This document shows positions 61,290 through 64,000 of a stretch of DNA of 64,000 nt, one piece after another. The stretch lies in the NCBI GenBank assembly GCA_022773585.1, contig JALEZZ010000037.1:1-64000 (forward strand), read 5' to 3'. Positions within the stretch are counted from its first letter, which is position 1. Each line of letters begins with the position of its first letter. The notes beneath the pieces are model-generated. The model made no database searches, was not told the origin of the DNA, and was given only the letters and a program-made list of their open reading frames with translations. The DNA is from Selenomonas sp. (GTDB lineage Bacteria; Bacillota; Negativicutes; Selenomonadales; Selenomonadaceae). The translations under genes and the position numbers were made by a program.

Positions 61290-63821
61290 TTGAAAAAGCG
61301 TTTCGTCATCCTTGACGGCAGCAGCCTCTTCTTCCGGGCATTCTTCGCCCTGCCGCCGCTCACGTCTCCGACGGGAGAGTACACGAATGCCATCTTCGGC
61401 TTTGCGAACATGTTCCTGAAACTCTGGGAAGAGCTGAAGCCGGACGAGCTCGTCATCGCGTTCGACAAGAGCCGCCATACGTTCCGCACGGAACTTTACC
61501 CTGACTATAAAGGCACGCGCGATAAGACACCCGACGAGCTCAAGAGCCAGATTCCGCTGCTCGAAGAGTTCGCGGGGGCGCTCGGCGTGACGTTCCTCGA
61601 AAAGGATAACTACGAAGCCGATGACATCATCGGCACGCTCGCGACGCAGGCGGCGGCCGCAGGCTATGAAGCGAGCGTCGTCACGGGCGACCGCGATGCG
61701 CTCCAGCTCGTGCGGCCGAATCTGCGCGTGCTCATGACGAAGAAGGGCATTTCCGACCTCAAGGAGTACGACGAAGCGGCGTTCACGGAAGAATACCAGA
61801 TGGAGCCGCTGAAGCTCATCGACCTCAAAGGCCTCATGGGCGACACGGCTGACAACATCCCAGGCGTTCCGGGCGTCGGGCCGAAGACGGCAACGAAGCT
61901 GCTCTTGGAATACGGCACGCTCGAAAACGTCCTCGACCATGCGGGCGAGGTCAAGGGGAAGAAGCTTCAGGAACGCCTGACGACGTTTGCCGAGCAGGCG
62001 AGACTCTCGAAGACGCTGGCTACCATCAACTGCAGCGTGCCAGACCTCGACGCGCCGGGCGCGTACAGCGTCCATCCAGACGCCGCGAAATTTACGACGT
62101 TCTGCCAGCGCTACAACCTCAAGGCCGTGCTGACGCGCGGCAAGAAATTGCTGGCCAAGCTGGCGGCTGCGGAAAAGGGCGATGCATTGACGCTGTCGTC
62201 TGATGACGCAGCCAAAGCAGGCAGCAAGGCGACAACATCCCCGAAAGCCGCAAAGAAAGCTGCGGCGGATGCGCCAGCGATGCCGGACCTATCAAAAATC
62301 GATGTTGTCACGGCGGACGGCCATATCGTCTTTGACTGGAAAGCCTGCCTCCATGCGGGACTTCGCTTTGATGATGGCAAGCATGTCGATGACCTCAAGC
62401 TTATGGCATACCTGCTGCATCCCGAGGTGACGGAATACACAATTCCCGCGCTGCTCGCGGAATTTTTCCCCGAAGAAGTGACCACCCTCATGCCTCCCCC
62501 TCTGGGGGAGGGGGACCGCGAAGCGGTGGAGAGGGTTACCCGCGCTGCTTATGAACGCCTCCGCCCTGTTATGCGCGCCCAGCTTGACGCGCTCGGCCTG
62601 ACGAAGCTTTACGAGGACATCGAACTGCCGCTCGTGCCCGTGCTCTATGAAATGGAGCAGACCGGCGTCTTTGTGAACCGCGACCACCTCGCAGAAAAAG
62701 CCGAGGTCATCGGCGACCGCATCAAGGGGCTTGAAGACGACATCTACACGCTTGCGGGCAAGACGTTCAAAATCAACTCGCCGAAGCAGCTCGGCGCCGT
62801 CCTTTTCGACGACCTCGGCCTGCCGCCCGTCAAGAAGACGAAGACGGGCTATTCGACGAATGCCGAAGTCCTCGAGACGCTCAGGTACCAGCACCCGATT
62901 ATCGAGTGCATCCTTTCCTATCGTCTCTGGACGAAGCTCAAATCGACATACCTCGACGGCATCGCGGCACTGATTCATCCCGAGACGGGCCGCGTCCACA
63001 CGAGCTTCAACCAGACCGTCACAGCGACGGGCCGCCTTTCGAGTTCCGACCCGAACCTCCAGAACATCCCTGTGCGCACAGAGCAGGGCAAGGAGATTCG
63101 CGCGCTGTTCGAGCCGGGGGAGGGCTACGATGCCATGCTCTCGGCCGACTACTCGCAGATCGAACTGCGCCTGCTCGCGCACATGTCGCAGGATGAAAAC
63201 TTCATCGAGGCGTTCCGCGAAGGGCAGGACATCCACGCGCGCACGGCCGCCGAAGTCTTCCATGTCCCCATCGAGGACGTCACGAGCGAGGAGCGCCGCC
63301 GTGCGAAAGCGGTCAACTTCGGCATCGTCTACGGCATCAGCGATTACGGCCTCTCGCGCGACCTCCACATTTCGCGCAAGGAAGCGGCAGGCTACATCGA
63401 CGAATACTTTGCGCGCTATCCTGGCGTCAAATCGTTCATGGACAAGGTCGTCGAAGAGGCACACCAGACGGGCGCCGTCACGACGATGTACGGCCGCCGC
63501 CGCGAGCTCCCGGCCATCCACAGCAAGAACTTCAACCAGCGCTCGCTCGCCGAGCGCATGGCGATGAATACCCCCATCCAGGGCACGGCGGCTGACATCA
63601 TCAAGATTGCCATGATTCGCGCCTCACGCATGCTCAAAGAAGCAAATGTCAAGAGCCGCATCCTGCTCCAAGTCCACGACGAACTCGTACTCGAAGTGGT
63701 GAATGAAGAAATCCAGAAAGTCACGGACATCCTCAAAGAAGCCATGGAGCACGCGGCCGACCTGTCCGTCCCGCTCGTCATTGACGTCAATGTAGGAAAG
63801 AACTGGGCGGAGGCAAAGTAG
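61290..63821 (+). CDS. polA: DNA polymerase I, with a repeat-encoded insertion
   Basis: The 843-residue polymerase for repair and lagging-strand processing has an N-terminal 5'-nuclease (ILDGSSLFFRAFFALPPL, VTGDRDALQL, PGVPGVGPKTATKLL). The central exonuclease-like domain lacks clear catalytic acidic residues and is probably inactive as in Bacillus. The polymerase domain has motif A ADYSQIELRLLAHMS (about residue 619), motif B RRRAKAVNFGIVYG and motif C QVHDELVLEV (about 795). At residues 401-416 the string MPPPLGEGDREAVERV is encoded by a palindromic repeat module inserted in frame. The start TTG 61290 has AGGAGGG 6 bases upstream. Confidence 0.96.
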   Translation: MKKRFVILDGSSLFFRAFFALPPLTSPTGEYTNAIFGFANMFLKLWEELKPDELVIAFDKSRHTFRTELYPDYKGTRDKTPDELKSQIPLLEEFAGALGVTFLEKDNYEADDIIGTLATQAAAAGYEASVVTGDRDALQLVRPNLRVLMTKKGISDLKEYDEAAFTEEYQMEPLKLIDLKGLMGDTADNIPGVPGVGPKTATKLLLEYGTLENVLDHAGEVKGKKLQERLTTFAEQARLSKTLATINCSVPDLDAPGAYSVHPDAAKFTTFCQRYNLKAVLTRGKKLLAKLAAAEKGDALTLSSDDAAKAGSKATTSPKAAKKAAADAPAMPDLSKIDVVTADGHIVFDWKACLHAGLRFDDGKHVDDLKLMAYLLHPEVTEYTIPALLAEFFPEEVTTLMPPPLGEGDREAVERVTRAAYERLRPVMRAQLDALGLTKLYEDIELPLVPVLYEMEQTGVFVNRDHLAEKAEVIGDRIKGLEDDIYTLAGKTFKINSPKQLGAVLFDDLGLPPVKKTKTGYSTNAEVLETLRYQHPIIECILSYRLWTKLKSTYLDGIAALIHPETGRVHTSFNQTVTATGRLSSSDPNLQNIPVRTEQGKEIRALFEPGEGYDAMLSADYSQIELRLLAHMSQDENFIEAFREGQDIHARTAAEVFHVPIEDVTSEERRRAKAVNFGIVYGISDYGLSRDLHISRKEAAGYIDEYFARYPGVKSFMDKVVEEAHQTGAVTTMYGRRRELPAIHSKNFNQRSLAERMAMNTPIQGTAADIIKIAMIRASRMLKEANVKSRILLQVHDELVLEVVNEEIQKVTDILKEAMEHAADLSVPLVIDVNVGKNWAEAK
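62492..62536 (+). repeat. Type B palindromic module inside polA, in frame
   Basis: A 45-bp module with hairpin GCCTCCCCCTC-tg-GGGGGAGG, then ACCGC-gaa-GCGGT and GGAGAGGGT. It differs from the comEA-comEC copy by only a few bases. Its length is a multiple of three and it carries no stop in this frame, so polA remains open across it. Confidence 0.9.
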
Positions 63822-63847
63822 GCCCGCGAAGCTAGGCTTGCATGCGT

Positions 63848-63919
63848 GACGGAAAAGGGATTCCAACGGAACCCACGGACGATTCCTTAACGGGTTCCTT
63901 ATGAAATCCCTTTTCCGTC
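63848..63919. terminator. Nested inverted repeat after polA (possible terminator)
   Basis: A perfect 15-bp outer inverted repeat (63848-63862 with 63905-63919, GACGGAAAAGGGATT) encloses an inner GGAACCC/GGGTTCC pair. The right arm carries CCCTTTTCC rather than a clean T run. It may terminate polA mRNA or protect its 3' end. Confidence 0.6.
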
Positions 63920-63955
63920 CGAAGATGTTTTCGAGTTCGCGAAGATGCTTTTTTA

Positions 63956-64000
63956 GCCCCCCTCTCAGAGGGGGGAGGGCCGCGTGAGCGGCAGGGGGAG
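63956..64000. repeat. Palindromic repeat module at the window edge
   Basis: GCCCCCCTCTC-AGAGGGGGG, then GGCCGCGTGAGCGGC and AGGGGGAG: a further C-rich type B module, cut by the end of the window. Whether a facing module follows cannot be seen. Confidence 0.8.

Overview
The window is 64 kb of GC-rich chromosome from a diderm Firmicute of the class Negativicutes, most likely the Selenomonas/Mitsuokella group. Three things point there. Gene order is Firmicutes-like: divIC-yabR-tilS-hpt-ftsH and maf-radC-mreBCD-mrdA-minCDE-rodA. There is nevertheless an outer-membrane porin gene. It sits beside a cysteine (PTP-like) phytase whose active-site string HCEAGVGRT is that of the Selenomonas ruminantium enzyme. 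The assignment is inference; no rRNA or tRNA gene is visible.

Layout. 1-4.2 kb is accessory and damaged: the end of an ISL3-type insertion sequence, a 5'-truncated metallo-beta-lactamase-fold gene, an acyl/aryl adenylating enzyme whose base composition changes abruptly inside the gene, a LuxE-like fragment joined to the tail of an AAA-ATPase/PD-(D/E)XK gene, and an autotransporter O-heptosyltransferase. 4.3-16.2 kb is housekeeping: mfd, a YabN-type methylase without its MazG half, HU, an SDR, a lipid glycosyltransferase, a zinc-ribbon protein, divIC, yabR, tilS, hpt, ftsH. 16.4-21.6 kb: a small unknown gene, birA, coaX, dusB, an M18 aminopeptidase and a small unknown gene. 21.9-24.5 kb: a sugar-binding lipoprotein paired with a chemoreceptor. 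24.6-29.2 kb: comEA, comEC, a CYTH protein and a nitroreductase. 29.5-39.1 kb: a helicase with an embedded exonuclease, niaR, an HD protein, glnS, a permease, recA-recX and a DUF805 protein. On the minus strand at 39.2-40.3 kb lies trpD behind an attenuator-like leader, the only convincing minus-strand gene. 40.7-44.9 kb: a porin with an in-frame amber codon, the phytase and a second chemoreceptor with a probable N-terminal frameshift. 45-46.5 kb: guaA. 46.7-55.5 kb: the shape and division cluster maf-radC-mreBCD-mrdA-minCDE-rodA. 55.6-63.8 kb: a fused radical-SAM protein, rng, an L,D-transpeptidase and polA.

The most interesting structure is a family of GC-rich palindromic elements. A basic module (a hairpin of the CCTCCCTC...GAGGGAGG type followed by a second small hairpin such as ACCGCGAAGCGGTGG) occurs singly at about 25.28, 58.22, 59.83 and 63.96 kb. 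At 27.84-28.13, 29.25-29.45 and 46.56-46.72 kb two modules face each other around a perfect inner inverted repeat of 15-21 bp whose sequence differs at each locus, giving composite elements of 170-294 bp. In each composite one arm tends to carry an ACCGC-GCGGTGG type hairpin and the other a GCTGGC-GACTG type hairpin. One module lies inside polA, in frame, and encodes about 15 extra residues between the exonuclease-like and polymerase domains. No transposase belonging to these elements is visible here.
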